Assembly (NCBI RefSeq): GCF_009208105.1
Contig: NZ_WFKL01000001.1
Span: forward strand, 1,922,001 to 1,986,000
Direction: 5' to 3'
From: Rouxiella sp. S1S-2
GTDB lineage: Bacteria; Pseudomonadota; Gammaproteobacteria; Enterobacterales; Enterobacteriaceae
Length of the DNA: 64,000 nt
The notes beneath the pieces were generated by a model that was given only the letters and a program-made list of their open reading frames with translations, searched no databases and was not told the origin of the DNA. Positions 48,060 through 57,970 of the stretch are shown in pieces; within the stretch, counting starts at the first letter, position 1; every line of letters begins with the position of its first letter. Made by a program: the position numbers and the translations under genes.

Positions 48060-48093
48060 ACGCATCCCATTCATTACTGTGTGTTGACTCTAT

Positions 48094-48771
48094 ATGGCTG
48101 AAAATAGTGAATTTGATGTCGCAGACTTGCGACGTGAATATATTCGCGGTGGTCTGCGCCGCAAAGATTTGACGGCTGAGCCGCTGCCGCTGTTTGAGCG
48201 GTGGCTCAAGCAGGCGTGCGAGGCCAAGCTGCCTGACCCGACCGCCATGTGCGTGGCGACGGTGGATGAAAACGGTCAGCCTTATCAACGCATCGTGCTA
48301 CTCAAGCACTTTGATGAAAAAGGAATGGTGTTCTTTACCAACCTAGGCAGTCGTAAGGCCCAGCAGTTGGCGGTGAATCCGCGCATTAGCCTACTTTTCC
48401 CGTGGCACATGCTTGACCGTCAGGTCATCGTGTTGGGTCAGGCCGAGCGTTTACCTACGCTGGACGTGATGAAGTATTTCACCAGTCGTCCAAAAGACAG
48501 TCAGATTGGCGCCTGGGTTTCCCAGCAGTCAACGCGCATCTCGGCGCGCGGAATTCTTGAAAGCAAATTCCTTGAGCTTAAGCAGAAATTCAGTCAGGGC
48601 GAGGTGCCGTTGCCGAGCTTCTGGGGCGGTTTCCGCGTTAAATTTGACTCTATGGAGTTTTGGCAGGGTGGCGAACATCGCCTGCATGACCGCTTTATTT
48701 ATCAGCGCGAAGGCGCCAGTGACGTCAATTCCCCGACAACGGGTTGGAAAATAGACCGTCTCGCCCCGTAA
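48094..48771 (+). CDS. pdxH: Pyridoxine/pyridoxamine 5'-phosphate oxidase PdxH
   Basis: PdxH is the FMN enzyme that makes pyridoxal 5'-phosphate from PNP or PMP. Its 225 residues (E. coli 218) show the FMN- and substrate-binding segments [38 protein letters not shown] and, at the C-terminus, [20 protein letters not shown] with the RLHDR motif. It lies between mliC and tyrS, the E. coli order, with pdxY two genes on, so B6 salvage genes cluster here. Confidence 0.96.
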   Translation: MAENSEFDVADLRREYIRGGLRRKDLTAEPLPLFERWLKQACEAKLPDPTAMCVATVDENGQPYQRIVLLKHFDEKGMVFFTNLGSRKAQQLAVNPRISLLFPWHMLDRQVIVLGQAERLPTLDVMKYFTSRPKDSQIGAWVSQQSTRISARGILESKFLELKQKFSQGEVPLPSFWGGFRVKFDSMEFWQGGEHRLHDRFIYQREGASDVNSPTTGWKIDRLAP

Positions 48772-48796
48772 GCCGCTAAAAGTTGTCTGAAAACCT

Positions 48797-48822
48797 AGCG
48801 CTTGCCTCGCGAGCGCTTTATT
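48797..48822 (+). terminator. Hairpin after pdxH, possible terminator
   Basis: AGCGCTTGC pairs with GCGAGCGCT around CTC (nine pairs, one wobble), followed by TTTATT. It is 25 bases after the pdxH stop. Confidence 0.5.
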
Positions 48823-48932
48823 CTATGTCTCTTACGTGACAAACGCGTGGATACTCTCCGCAGAGGGTGTCGGCGCGTTTTTTTGCACTATTAATTTCGA
48901 TAAACTATTTCCCAGAATTGATGGAGTTTTTG

Positions 48933-50207
48933 ATGGCCAGCAGCAACTTGATTCAACAATTGCAGGAGCGGGGGTTAATTGCCCAGGTTACGGACGAAAA
49001 AGCGTTAGCAGAGCGACTGGCGCAAGGGCCAATTGCACTCTATTGCGGTTTCGATCCTACCGCCGATAGTCTGCATTTGGGCCATCTGGTGCCTTTGCTG
49101 TGCCTGAAACGCTTCCAGCTCGACGGCCACAAGCCGGTGGCTCTGGTCGGGGGCGCAACGGGTCTTATTGGCGACCCAAGCTTTAAAGCCAGCGAACGTA
49201 AGCTGAACACAAACGAAACTGTGAATGAGTGGGTTGAAAAAATCCGTCAGCAGGTTTCGCCATTCCTGGACTTTAGCTGTGGTGAGAACAGCGCTATCAC
49301 TGCCAACAACTACGACTGGTTTGGCGGCATGAACGTGCTGACTTTCCTGCGGGATATCGGCAAGCATTTCTCTGTGAATCAGATGATTAACAAAGAAGCG
49401 GTGAAGCAGCGCCTTAACCGTGACGACAGCGGCATCTCTTTCACCGAATTCTCCTATAACCTGTTGCAGGGCTACGATTTCTCTTCTCTGTATGGTCTGC
49501 ATCAGGTTGAGCTGCAAATCGGCGGCTCTGACCAGTGGGGCAACATCACCTCTGGTATTGACCTGACCCGTCGTCTGCACCAAAAGCAGGTATTTGGCCT
49601 GACGGTACCGCTTATCACCAAAGCCGATGGCACCAAATTTGGTAAAACCGAAGGCGGCGCGGTGTGGTTGGATCCGAAGAAAACCAGTCCGTACAAGTTC
49701 TACCAATTCTGGATTAATACCGCCGATGCCGACGTTTACCGCTTCCTGAAATTCTTTACGTTCATGAGCCTCGAAGATATTAACGTGCTGGAAGAAGAAG
49801 ACAAAAACAGCGGTAAGGCACCGCGCGCGCAGTACGTGCTGGCCGAACTGGTTACTGGCATGGTGCACGGAGAGGAGGGCCTGGCGGCGGCACGTCGTAT
49901 TACCGCGAGCCTGTTCTCCGGGTCACTGAGTGACATGACCGAGGCTGACTTCGCCCAACTGGCGCAGGACGGCATGCCGACCATCGAGCTGGAAGGTGAC
50001 GCTGACTTGCAGCATGCGCTGGTTACCTCCGAGCTGGAGCCTTCCCGAGGCCGTGCCCGTACCGCGATTACGTCCAATGCTGTGGTAGTGAACGGTGAGA
50101 AACAGGCTGACCCTGAATACAAATTCAGCGCCAACGATCGTCTGTTTGATCGCTACACGCTGCTGCGCCGAGGCAAGAAGAACTACTGCTTGGCAGTCTG
50201 GAAATAA
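48933..50207 (+). CDS. tyrS: Tyrosyl-tRNA synthetase TyrS
   Basis: A class Ic aminoacyl-tRNA synthetase that charges tRNA-Tyr. The ATG at 48933 gives 424 residues (the E. coli length) starting [15 protein letters not shown]; a longer frame to 48867 adds unlike residues. Motifs: HIGH-type [10 protein letters not shown], tyrosine site [10 protein letters not shown] and [19 protein letters not shown]-type [11 protein letters not shown], and a C-terminal S4 domain ([20 protein letters not shown]). Confidence 0.97.
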   Translation: MASSNLIQQLQERGLIAQVTDEKALAERLAQGPIALYCGFDPTADSLHLGHLVPLLCLKRFQLDGHKPVALVGGATGLIGDPSFKASERKLNTNETVNEWVEKIRQQVSPFLDFSCGENSAITANNYDWFGGMNVLTFLRDIGKHFSVNQMINKEAVKQRLNRDDSGISFTEFSYNLLQGYDFSSLYGLHQVELQIGGSDQWGNITSGIDLTRRLHQKQVFGLTVPLITKADGTKFGKTEGGAVWLDPKKTSPYKFYQFWINTADADVYRFLKFFTFMSLEDINVLEEEDKNSGKAPRAQYVLAELVTGMVHGEEGLAAARRITASLFSGSLSDMTEADFAQLAQDGMPTIELEGDADLQHALVTSELEPSRGRARTAITSNAVVVNGEKQADPEYKFSANDRLFDRYTLLRRGKKNYCLAVWK

Positions 50208-50221
50208 TTCACTGAATCCAC

Positions 50222-50260
50222 TCACGGGCGCGCTCAACCTCTGCGCCCGTGGGTTATATC
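50222..50260 (+). terminator. Hairpin after tyrS
   Basis: CACGGGCGC (50223-50231) pairs with GCGCCCGTG (50243-50251). The stem is strong but the T-tract is weak, so partial readthrough into pdxY, 50 bases on, is likely. Confidence 0.5.
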
Positions 50261-50309
50261 ACTTACCCGTTGCGCCATCATTGCTGATGACGTCGGCATC
50301 GGACCCAGC

Positions 50310-51170
50310 ATGAAAAATATTCTCTCGATTCAATCCCACACCGTTTTTGGTCACGCAGGCAACAGCGCGGCAGAGTTTCCTATGCGCCGCATGGGCGCAA
50401 ACGTTTGGCCGCTGAATACCGTTCAGTTCTCCAACCATACGCAATACGGCCATTGGACCGGTTGCGTGATGCCAGCCAGTCATCTGACTGACATTGTGCG
50501 CGGAATCGCCGAAATTGACCGTCTAAAAGACTGCGATGCGGTGCTCAGTGGATACATCGGTTCTGCAGAGCAGGGCGAACACATTCTGCAGATTGTTAAA
50601 CAGGTGAAAGAAGCGAATCCCAACGCGTGGTATTTTTGTGACCCGGTAATGGGGCACCCTGAAAAGGGCTGCATTGTTGCGCCTGGCGTAGCCGAGTTTC
50701 ACTGCAAGCTGGCGTTGGTGAACTGCGATATAATTGCGCCAAACCTGCTGGAGTTGGAAATGCTCAGCGGTTGCACCGTCAGCAACGTTGAAGAGTCGGT
50801 GGCGGCGGCGCGTGAACTGATCGCCAAAGGGCCAAAAGTGGTGCTTATCAAGCATCTGAGCCGCGCCGGATATCACAGCGATCGTTTTGAAATGCTGCTG
50901 GTCACCGCCGAAGAAGCCTGGCACATTCATCGCCCATTGGTTGATTTTGGCGTGCGTCAGCCGGTTGGCGTAGGCGATTTAACCAGCGGACTGTTGCTGG
51001 TGGACTTGCTGAAGGGCGAGGCGCTGGATAAAGCGTTAGAGCACGTAACGGCCGCAGTGTATGAAGTCATGCTGGCAACCCATTCGATGGGGGAGTATGA
51101 GCTACAGGTTGTGGCCGCGCAGGACAAGATTGTTAATCCTGGTCATCACTTCCCGGCGGTTAAGCTTTAA
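50310..51170 (+). CDS. pdxY: Pyridoxal kinase PdxY
   Basis: PdxY phosphorylates pyridoxal for the PLP salvage pathway. The 286 residues match E. coli. Visible features: [19 protein letters not shown] at the start, [20 protein letters not shown] (ATP/Mg region), and [20 protein letters not shown], where the anion-hole Gly-Asp pair sits. It follows tyrS by about 100 bases, as in E. coli. Confidence 0.95.
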   Translation: MKNILSIQSHTVFGHAGNSAAEFPMRRMGANVWPLNTVQFSNHTQYGHWTGCVMPASHLTDIVRGIAEIDRLKDCDAVLSGYIGSAEQGEHILQIVKQVKEANPNAWYFCDPVMGHPEKGCIVAPGVAEFHCKLALVNCDIIAPNLLELEMLSGCTVSNVEESVAAARELIAKGPKVVLIKHLSRAGYHSDRFEMLLVTAEEAWHIHRPLVDFGVRQPVGVGDLTSGLLLVDLLKGEALDKALEHVTAAVYEVMLATHSMGEYELQVVAAQDKIVNPGHHFPAVKL

Positions 51171-51220
51171 GCTAAACGTTGGCTGATTTTTCACGCTTTG
51201 GTGGGTGAAAAGCAGAAAGA

Positions 51221-51301
51221 GGGGGGAACTTGCGGGGTGGAGAAAAATTTTATTTCTCAGTCGCTTGCTTCCCCACCCCCACCTTACCCCGCAAGGGGGG
51301 A
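51221..51301. repeat. Intergenic palindromic (REP-like) element after pdxY
   Basis: CTTGCGGGGT (51229-51238) pairs with ACCCCGCAAG (51286-51295), and a G-run and C-run flank it (GGGGTGG against CCACCCCC inside). Such GC-rich dyads between convergent genes resemble REP-type repeats. Only one copy is visible in this window. Confidence 0.5.
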
Positions 51302-51319
51302 AAGGGCTAAATGAAGATA

Positions 51320-51925
51320 TTACTTCAGGCCTTCAGCCACCAAGGCGGCGTCAACCGCTGGGCGTGATGCTACGCGGTCAAGATACTCATTCAGATCACT
51401 GAGTGCAGACAGGTCAAATTTCAACGCTTTTGCCCAACCCATGACCGTAAACAGATAAGCATCGGCCACGCTAAAGCGGTTACCGAGCAGGAACTGCTTA
51501 CCTTTCAATGAAGAATTAACGTAGGCAAATTTTTTGTCGAGTGCTTCGCGGGTCACGACTTTAAACTCATCAGGCGTTTTAGGATTGAACAGCGGGCTAA
51601 AGCCTTTATGCAGTTCGGTCGCCACGTAGTTGAGCCACTCAAGTGCATGATAGCGCGCCAGCGAACCCACTTCCGGCAGCAGTTGGCGGTCAGGTTTCTG
51701 ATCCGCAATGTACTGAACAATCGCCACGCCTTCAGTGAGTATGGTGCCGTCATCAAGTAACAGCGTCGGGATTTGTCCTTTAGGATTGACCTGGAAGAAG
51801 TCATCACCCTGCTCGGTTTTTTTGGTGGCCAAATCAACGCGGGTGATAGTGAAATCAATACCGGCCTCACGCAAAACGATGTGAGGAGAAAGCGAACAAG
51901 CACCTGGTTTATAATAAAGTTTCAT
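51320..51925 (-). CDS. gstA: Glutathione S-transferase GstA
   Basis: A beta-class bacterial GST. Its 201 residues equal E. coli GstA. The diagnostic Cys10 ([16 protein letters not shown]) and His106 ([11 protein letters not shown]) of the family are conserved, as is the GSH-binding [20 protein letters not shown]. It is convergent with pdxY. In E. coli dtpA is its neighbour; here about 6 kb of other genes intervene. Confidence 0.95.
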   Translation of the reverse strand: MKLYYKPGACSLSPHIVLREAGIDFTITRVDLATKKTEQGDDFFQVNPKGQIPTLLLDDGTILTEGVAIVQYIADQKPDRQLLPEVGSLARYHALEWLNYVATELHKGFSPLFNPKTPDEFKVVTREALDKKFAYVNSSLKGKQFLLGNRFSVADAYLFTVMGWAKALKFDLSALSDLNEYLDRVASRPAVDAALVAEGLK

Positions 51926-52021
51926 ACAAACTCCGTCTGATAAGTTGGCCCTATCCTAGTGGGGGGCAGGGCAATTGTCAGGAACTAAATCGTAAAAAGA
52001 GGTGATTGTTTATATTATACG

Positions 52022-52888
52022 CTATCTGCTGACGCTGTTGAGGTAATCCTTAACCGCTTCTTCAACGTTGACCGGCGCAGGCAGCAGCGGTGCACGCAGT
52101 TCGTTTTTCATCATGCCGTCGAGCGACAGGGCAAATTTAATCGCCGCCGGATTCGGGGCAGAGAACATCAGGCGGATCATTGGCATGAGTTCAAAGAAAT
52201 TTTTGCGCGCCGCGTTTAAATCACCCGCTTCAACTTGTTTCACCAAGGCCACAAACTTTTCCGGGAAAATATGCGACGAGGCCGCAATAGCCCCTGTGCC
52301 GCCCATGCACAGTGTCGAGAGAATCTGCCCGTCTTCACCGGACATAACGTCAAGCTCGCCGTCGGCGATGAGTGAACAGGTGAGATCATGGCTGCCGCCG
52401 CAGTCCTTGATAGCCACAATGCGCGGATGTTTGGCCAGGCGTCGCAGCGTCTCCAGCTCAAGGTGGATGCCGGTGCGATAAGGCACGTTATACACCACGA
52501 TGGGCACGCTGGACTTGTCAGCCAGTTCGGTAAACCAGACTTCGAGTGCGGCCTGCGAAGGGCGAATATAGTAAGGAGCCGGCAGTAAAATAGCGGCAAT
52601 CGGTCGCTGGGTAATGGCCTGCTGCATCGCCTGCACGCTCGGCAGATGTGTACCTGAAAGGCCCATCATCACTTTCTCGCCCGGGACGACGTTAAGCACC
52701 GCGTCGAGCACCTGCAACTGTTCTTCTTCGCTGAGCATGGGGGCTTCACCCGTGGTGCCGCACACAACAACGCCCGCCACGCCTTGTTTCATCACGTGAT
52801 GACACAAAGACGACAGCGCAGCGAAATCAATTTCGCCCTGATTGAAAGGTGTAACCAGTGGAACCCAAATACCAGAAAATGTTGACAT
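52022..52888 (-). CDS. DapA-like dihydrodipicolinate synthase/aldolase family lyase
   Basis: A 288-residue class I aldolase-type TIM barrel of the DHDPS/NAL family. All DHDPS active-site residues occur at E. coli DapA numbers: Thr45 (CGTTGEAP), Tyr107 (APYY), Tyr133 and Arg138 (VVYNVPYRTG) and the Schiff-base Lys161 (VAIKDCGGS). The true biosynthetic dapA normally sits next to bamC elsewhere, so this is probably a second paralogue. It could be another DHDPS or a related pyruvate-dependent aldolase. It starts GIWVPLVTPF, differing from DapA. No obvious partner gene is adjacent, and it is absent from this place in E. coli. Confidence 0.85.
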   Translation of the reverse strand: MSTFSGIWVPLVTPFNQGEIDFAALSSLCHHVMKQGVAGVVVCGTTGEAPMLSEEEQLQVLDAVLNVVPGEKVMMGLSGTHLPSVQAMQQAITQRPIAAILLPAPYYIRPSQAALEVWFTELADKSSVPIVVYNVPYRTGIHLELETLRRLAKHPRIVAIKDCGGSHDLTCSLIADGELDVMSGEDGQILSTLCMGGTGAIAASSHIFPEKFVALVKQVEAGDLNAARKNFFELMPMIRLMFSAPNPAAIKFALSLDGMMKNELRAPLLPAPVNVEEAVKDYLNSVSR

Positions 52889-53157
52889 AATTTATACGTA
52901 TGACCTGAAGGTCACCCAAAAAAGTGTAGGGGAAGGCTTTCAAAACCTATTGATAAGTTGCCGTTTTCCAGCTTACAAAGAGTTTGCGGTAAAAACCCTG
53001 CCTCGGCTAATGGAATGATTTAATAAGGCCGCTAGCATTATTGATGCCGCTAATAATGATGTTTTTTACGTCGCTTTAGGACCTTTTCCTGCAGGTGTTA
53101 AAGAGGGTAAATGTTGATGCTGCGAGCCACTGCTGGCTCCTGAATCAAACCGGCAAG

Positions 53158-53436
53158 TTAGAGCGGGGGAGGCGTAGGAGGATTCGCGTGTTTTTCGCGA
53201 TATTCACGGCGGTAGGCGCGCGACTTCATGCGGCCTTCAAGCCACAGATAGGTGCAGACGATGCAAACGCCGCCGGAGAAAATAATATTACGCATATCAC
53301 GGTCATAGAAAAATACCAACATGCAGTCAAGCGCGGCGACAATGGCAAACCATTTGTGCACGTGCGAAAGCTTGCGGGTTTCTGCATTGAGGCGTTTTAA
53401 CTGACGTCCTTCATCCAGGACTTTGCGTTTTTCCAT
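53158..53436 (-). CDS. Uncharacterised small membrane protein
   Basis: I do not recognise this gene. It encodes 92 residues: a charged N-terminal segment (MEKRKVLDEGRQLKRLNAET), two hydrophobic spans (about 29-44 and 53-66) linked by the polar FYDRDMRN, then a basic C-terminal tail ending in a proline-rich NPPTPPPL. It is probably an inner-membrane hairpin with both ends in the cytoplasm. The ATG at 53436 is preceded by AGGAAGG on the minus strand, a good ribosome site. It stands alone between the DapA-like gene and the LysR gene. Confidence 0.7.
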   Translation of the reverse strand: MEKRKVLDEGRQLKRLNAETRKLSHVHKWFAIVAALDCMLVFFYDRDMRNIIFSGGVCIVCTYLWLEGRMKSRAYRREYREKHANPPTPPPL

Positions 53437-53538
53437 GATGGCCTTCCTGGTGAACGTAGGTATGAATTAAATATAACAAAACGAATAAGCAAATACTGGG
53501 CCGTAATGCAAAATATCCGCATTTTTTGTCAAAAATGC

Positions 53539-54483
53539 TTACAGAGTGGTTTCAATAGTTTTCATCACACAGCTTATCTTGTCGCGCAGCCACATTATGG
53601 CCGGATCACTATCGGCATGAGCGGGCCACACCAGGACATTCGGAAACTCCTCTAATTCTAACGGTACCGGGCTGCACGCGAGATTAAATGCCGCACTGTA
53701 GCGCTGGGCAATTCTTTTTGGCAGTGTCACTAGCACCGGCGAATGTTCGGCAAATGACAGCAGCGTGAGAAAGTTCGGTGCCGCAAAAATGGCATTCAAG
53801 GTGGCACCGGCGCGGTTAAATGCCCCTTCAATGCATCCCATCAGCGTTTCGTTAAACGATATCAGCGCATGAGGTTGGGTGAGGTAGTCCTGTCGGCCAA
53901 TGGGTGCGCTAAACGGCAATAACTTTGGATTAAAGCAGCAGGTGAGCTGTTCGTTAAAAAGTGCTTCACTGCTGTGCCACTGGCCCTGTTCGCCAAAGCA
54001 GCCAACCGCCAGGTCTATTTCGCCACTGTCGAGAACCGCCCTGATATTTTTACGCTCCACGTGGCGGGCAACAATCTTGAGTCCGGGCGCATTACGCTGC
54101 AAATCGACCATCAGCATTGGCAGTAGATGCACCGCCAGTTCACTAGAACAGCCGACGCGAAACAGGCGTTGAGCAGTGGTTGAATCAAACCCTTCGGTGA
54201 ACGCCAGCGCATCCTCGGCTTTTTGCAGCACGGGCCGGATACGTAGGCTGAGGCTTCGCGCGCGGCTAGTAGGCTGCATACTTTGCCCAACGCGGACAAA
54301 CAGCGGATCGCCAAATAGCATACGCAGTGTTTTTAACGAATGGCTCATGGCAGGCTGCTGGATCTTCAGCCGTGCTGCGGCGCGGGTCACATTTAACTCT
54401 TCCATCATTGCATCAAAAGCAATCAGCAGGTTGAGGTCAAAATTACGTAAATTGAAATGGTCGATAGTGGTCATGATTGGCAT
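53539..54483 (-). CDS. LysR-type transcriptional regulator
   Basis: A 314-residue LysR protein of the NodD/PcpR-like subgroup. The N-terminal winged helix has FDLNLLIAFDAMMEELNVTR and AAARLKIQQPAMSHSLKTLR with FGDPLFVR, followed by the periplasmic-binding-like effector domain. It is divergent from the MBL-fold hydrolase gene with only 67 bases between, so it very likely controls that gene and the alpha/beta hydrolase behind it. The inducer is unknown. Start at 54483, or the ATG three codons inside. Confidence 0.85.
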   Translation of the reverse strand: MPIMTTIDHFNLRNFDLNLLIAFDAMMEELNVTRAAARLKIQQPAMSHSLKTLRMLFGDPLFVRVGQSMQPTSRARSLSLRIRPVLQKAEDALAFTEGFDSTTAQRLFRVGCSSELAVHLLPMLMVDLQRNAPGLKIVARHVERKNIRAVLDSGEIDLAVGCFGEQGQWHSSEALFNEQLTCCFNPKLLPFSAPIGRQDYLTQPHALISFNETLMGCIEGAFNRAGATLNAIFAAPNFLTLLSFAEHSPVLVTLPKRIAQRYSAAFNLACSPVPLELEEFPNVLVWPAHADSDPAIMWLRDKISCVMKTIETTL

Positions 54484-54550
54484 CGATTTGAGTAATGAGT
54501 GGGTTATTTATACGATGCTTTCACTAACAAAACAAGTGAAGGCAACCATC

Positions 54551-55447
54551 ATGAGCGAAGCGCAATTATCCTATCTGGTAGGAGATTTACGCATTACCCG
54601 TATTTCTGAAATGAGTTTGCAGGGAGGATCACCACAAGAGTTGTTTAACCGAGATTTTAATGCTGAGCAGTTCGCCGACTACTGCGACAAGTCAACGGAG
54701 CATGACCTGCAGGCCGACGGCGAACACCTGAGGCAGAGCATTCACAGCTGGCTGGTACAGTCGCCCGAGTACACATTGCTTATCGACGCCGGATCAGGAA
54801 ATGAAAAGGAGCGGCCTAATGCGCCCATTTTTCATCATCTGAATACCGATTTTTTGACTCGGCTTGCCAGTCTTGGCGTGTCGCCAGAGTCAATTGACTA
54901 TGTGTTGTTAACCCATTTACACGTTGACCACGTGGGCTGGAATACCCAACAGGTTGACGGCAAATGGGTGCCCACATTTCCCAATGCGACCTACCTCTTT
55001 TCTGCCATTGAGGCCCGTTACTACGCCAGCACCGCCAGCCACAATGAGGTTAACCGTACAAGCCTCGGCGTTTACGAAGACAGCATTTTGCCACTGATAA
55101 AGGCCGGACTCGTCAAACTGATTGGCAAAGAGGGCGGTGAAGTGCTTAACGGCGTGCGCTTTATTCCCACGCCGGGTCACAGCATCGACCATATGTCGAT
55201 AAGCATTGAGTCTGGCGGCGACGTGGCGTTTTTTGCCGGTGATCTGATGCACCACCCACTGCAGGTTTACAACACCGAATGGAACACCCGCTACTGCGAA
55301 TTTCCCGCACAGGCCTCGGCTTCACGGCGTTGGGGGCTTGAATTCGCCGCCGACAGCGGTGCCTTGTGGTTTAGCACTCACTTTGCCGGTACGTCGGTAG
55401 GCCGGGTGTATCGAGAAGACGAACAGTTCAGTTGGCAGTACCGTTAA
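54551..55447 (+). CDS. MBL-fold metallo-hydrolase (lactonase-like)
   Basis: A 298-residue metallo-beta-lactamase-fold enzyme. The metal motif HxHxDH is in VLLTHLHVDHVGWNTQ; later ligands are His in PTPGHSIDHMS, Asp in FFAGDLMHHP and the last His in FSTHFAGT, so the di-zinc site is complete. The overall length and layout resemble AHL-lactonase-like or methyl-parathion-hydrolase-like members, but the substrate cannot be inferred. The ATG at 54551 (GAAGG upstream) is preferred; an in-frame ATG at 54512 is possible. The alpha/beta hydrolase gene follows 41 bases on, and the LysR gene is divergent. Confidence 0.83.
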   Translation: MSEAQLSYLVGDLRITRISEMSLQGGSPQELFNRDFNAEQFADYCDKSTEHDLQADGEHLRQSIHSWLVQSPEYTLLIDAGSGNEKERPNAPIFHHLNTDFLTRLASLGVSPESIDYVLLTHLHVDHVGWNTQQVDGKWVPTFPNATYLFSAIEARYYASTASHNEVNRTSLGVYEDSILPLIKAGLVKLIGKEGGEVLNGVRFIPTPGHSIDHMSISIESGGDVAFFAGDLMHHPLQVYNTEWNTRYCEFPAQASASRRWGLEFAADSGALWFSTHFAGTSVGRVYREDEQFSWQYR

Positions 55448-55488
55448 CAAATTTATCCTATTGAACAACAAGATTATTTGGAGCAAAA

Positions 55489-56496
55489 ATGACACATACT
55501 TACTCAACGGCGATACGGCCTGACGTTGACTCACTGGTTAGCGATCGTTTTACCATCAACAGTGATACAACGGAGATCTTATTGCATATACGCCATCGTC
55601 GTCTGGCCGACCTTGAGACGTTCAACGCCGATAATACACTGGTGATGGTTCATGGCGCGAGCTATTCGTCCGGAAGCCTGTATGACGTACGCTATAACGG
55701 CATGTCGTTCATCGACTATTTGGCATTAAGCGGGCTGAACGTTTATGCACTGGATGTGCGTGGATACGGCCATTCAACCCGTCCTGCTGAAATGTCGCTG
55801 CCTGCCGAAGAAAATCCTCCGCTGTACGGTACGGAAATTGGCATCCGTGACCTCAATCAGGTGGTTGATTGGGTGAGGGAAAAGCATCAACTCGAACGGG
55901 TGCAAATCTTTGGCATGTCGTGGGGGGGCAGCGTGGCAGGTGCCTTTACCAGCCGCTATAACGATAAGGTTAACAAGCTGGTGGTGCTGGCACCGCAGTG
56001 GCTTAACTCGGGGCCGATGCGCATCGACAACGGGGGTAAAATCGGTGCTTATCGGCTTATTCCCGTCGCGCAGGGGAAAGCCAACTGGCTGGCCGCCGCG
56101 CCGGCGGAGCATCGCGATGGGTTGATCCCCGAGGGTTGGTTTGAGGCCTGGGCAAAGCAAACGCTGGCAGAGGACCCGCAGAGTCTGGAATCAACGCCTG
56201 CCGTTTTGCGCGCGGTGAGCGGTCCGGTTCAGGACGTGCGTGACTTCTGGGCGGTGGGCAAGCCGTTTTATCGACCGCAGGACGTTGCCCGACCGGTGCT
56301 GTTGGTGCACGGTGAATGGGATGCCGATGTACCGCTGCGCATAATGAGTGACTATTTCACCTCGTTCACACAGGCACCCATCAGGCGCTGGGTCGAAATC
56401 GGCGAAAGTACCCACATGATGCTGATGGAGAAAAATCGCCTTCAGGCCTATCGTGCGGTGAGTGACTTTTATCTGCGACAGGAGCCGGAAGAATAA
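55489..56496 (+). CDS. Alpha/beta-hydrolase
   Basis: A 335-residue alpha/beta hydrolase. The oxyanion region is MVHGASYSSGSLYDVRY, the nucleophile Ser lies in GMSWGGSVAGAF (GxSxG), the acid Asp in GEWDADVPL and the His in STHMMLME. There is no signal peptide, so it is cytoplasmic. It follows the MBL-fold gene by 41 bases with a good ribosome site (TTTGGAG), so the two form an operon next to the LysR gene. Esterase, lactonase and amide hydrolase are possible; the substrate is unknown. A terminator shared with fabV follows. Confidence 0.83.
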   Translation: MTHTYSTAIRPDVDSLVSDRFTINSDTTEILLHIRHRRLADLETFNADNTLVMVHGASYSSGSLYDVRYNGMSFIDYLALSGLNVYALDVRGYGHSTRPAEMSLPAEENPPLYGTEIGIRDLNQVVDWVREKHQLERVQIFGMSWGGSVAGAFTSRYNDKVNKLVVLAPQWLNSGPMRIDNGGKIGAYRLIPVAQGKANWLAAAPAEHRDGLIPEGWFEAWAKQTLAEDPQSLESTPAVLRAVSGPVQDVRDFWAVGKPFYRPQDVARPVLLVHGEWDADVPLRIMSDYFTSFTQAPIRRWVEIGESTHMMLMEKNRLQAYRAVSDFYLRQEPEE

Positions 56497-56497
56497 A

Positions 56498-56535
56498 AAA
56501 AGGGGGAACATAATCATTATGTTCCCCCTTTCTTA
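56498..56535. terminator. Bidirectional terminator between the hydrolase gene and fabV
   Basis: AAAGGGGGAACATAAT pairs with ATTATGTTCCCCCTTT around a central C, flanked by A- and T-runs, two bases after the plus-strand stop. Confidence 0.9.
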
Positions 56536-56563
56536 TCTCACCTACTACAGTAGGTGCGAATTA

Positions 56564-57763
56564 TCAGACCAGTTCAATGACGTCGAATTTAGCTTCGGCG
56601 CTGACGTCGGCATCGTAATCAACACCTTTCAGACCGAAACCAAACAGACGCAGGAACTCGTCTTTGTAACCCTGATAATCGGTCAACTGATAGATGTTGT
56701 CATCATTGAGCTGTGACCAGATAACGCCACAGGTTTTCTGAACTTCATCACGCAGTTCCCAGTCGTCAAGACGCAGACGGTTTTTCTCGTCAGTTTCCGG
56801 CACTGAGTTATTGTAAAGCTTGGTCGCGAACAGACGTTGGATCTGCTCGATAGTGCCTTCGTGAATACCTTGCTCTTTCATGATCTTGAAAGCGATAGAG
56901 ATATACAGTGGCATGACCGGGATAGCAGCAGAAGCTTGGGTAACCACTGATTTCAGCACGGCCACGTTGGCAGAACCGCCTTTGGCTTTCAGTCTGCTGT
57001 CGATAGCCTGAGCCGCGCGATCGAGGTCTTCTTTCGCTTTGCCCAGCGTACCGTGCCAGTAGATTGGCCAGGTCAGTTCGGTACCAATGTAGGAGTAAGC
57101 CACGGACTTAGCGTTATCGGCCAGCACGCCAGCGTCGGCGAGGGCGTTCATCCACAGTTCCCAGTCCTGACCGCCCATCACCTGAATGGTGTCGGCGATT
57201 TCCTGCTCGTTGGCCGGCTCAACCACGGCGCTGACCAGCTTGTCTTTGTTGGTGTCCAGTGCGGTTGACTCATAGGGTTCGCCGATTGGCTTGAGCGCAG
57301 AACGCACCAGCTCGCCTGAATCAGGCAGTTTACGCACTGGAGAAGCCAATGAATAAACCACCAGGTCGATTTGACCCAGGTCTTCTTTAATCAGTTTGAT
57401 CACGGTATCGCGGCATTCGTTGGAGAATGCATCGCCGTTAATGCTTTTTGAATACAAGCCTTCTTCTTTTGCCGCTTTATCGAAAGCCGCAGAGTTGTAC
57501 CAGCCAGCCGAACCTGTTTTGCTTTCGCTGCCCGGTTTTTCGAAGAACACCCCAATGGTGGCAGCATCTGCACCAAACGCGGCGTTAATTCTTGAGGCAA
57601 GCCCATAACCAGTGGAGGCACCAATGACCAGGACGCGTTTTGGCCCGTCTTTCAGTTTGCCTTGCGCTTTCACGTATGCAATTTGCTCACGCACGTTGGC
57701 TTCACAGCCGATTGGGTGAGTGGTCGTACAGATAAAACCACGAATTTTAGGTTTGATAATCAT
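56564..57763 (-). CDS. fabV: Enoyl-[ACP] reductase FabV
   Basis: FabV is an NADH-dependent trans-2-enoyl-ACP (or CoA) reductase that completes fatty-acid elongation and is intrinsically resistant to triclosan. Its 399 residues fit the family. Visible: nucleotide site [14 protein letters not shown] (about residue 45), [16 protein letters not shown], and the catalytic Tyr-x8-Lys in [15 protein letters not shown]. The start [19 protein letters not shown] is typical. It is monocistronic, downstream of dtpA on the same strand. In E. coli the equivalent reductase FabI is instead encoded beside the sap operon. Confidence 0.95.
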   Translation of the reverse strand: MIIKPKIRGFICTTTHPIGCEANVREQIAYVKAQGKLKDGPKRVLVIGASTGYGLASRINAAFGADAATIGVFFEKPGSESKTGSAGWYNSAAFDKAAKEEGLYSKSINGDAFSNECRDTVIKLIKEDLGQIDLVVYSLASPVRKLPDSGELVRSALKPIGEPYESTALDTNKDKLVSAVVEPANEQEIADTIQVMGGQDWELWMNALADAGVLADNAKSVAYSYIGTELTWPIYWHGTLGKAKEDLDRAAQAIDSRLKAKGGSANVAVLKSVVTQASAAIPVMPLYISIAFKIMKEQGIHEGTIEQIQRLFATKLYNNSVPETDEKNRLRLDDWELRDEVQKTCGVIWSQLNDDNIYQLTDYQGYKDEFLRLFGFGLKGVDYDADVSAEAKFDVIELV

Positions 57764-57919
57764 GACAAGGCTTATCTTGTTGGTTATTAATGGAGGGTAA
57801 TATTACCTTATTTTCGCGACAACCTTAAGACTCTGCTTTTGTATGTGAGCGAAATGTGCGGATTAATTTGCTGCGAAGAGGGCGGTCAGGGGAAAAGAGG
57901 ATAAGAAATAAACACGTCG

Positions 57920-57950
57920 ATAAACCCCGCCGCCAATGCGGGGCGGGGTG
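57920..57950 (-). terminator. Terminator-like hairpin after dtpA
   Basis: ACCCCGCC (57924-57931) pairs with GGCGGGGT (57942-57949), giving a GC-rich stem followed on the minus strand by TTTAT, about 22 bases beyond the dtpA stop. Confidence 0.6.
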
Positions 57951-57970
57951 ATTACACATTATCGGCAGTA

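Noticed and set aside
49005..49868. 287-codon open frame antisense to tyrS.
   Set aside because: Length arises from the tyrS codon pattern on the other strand; the tyrS protein is conserved throughout.
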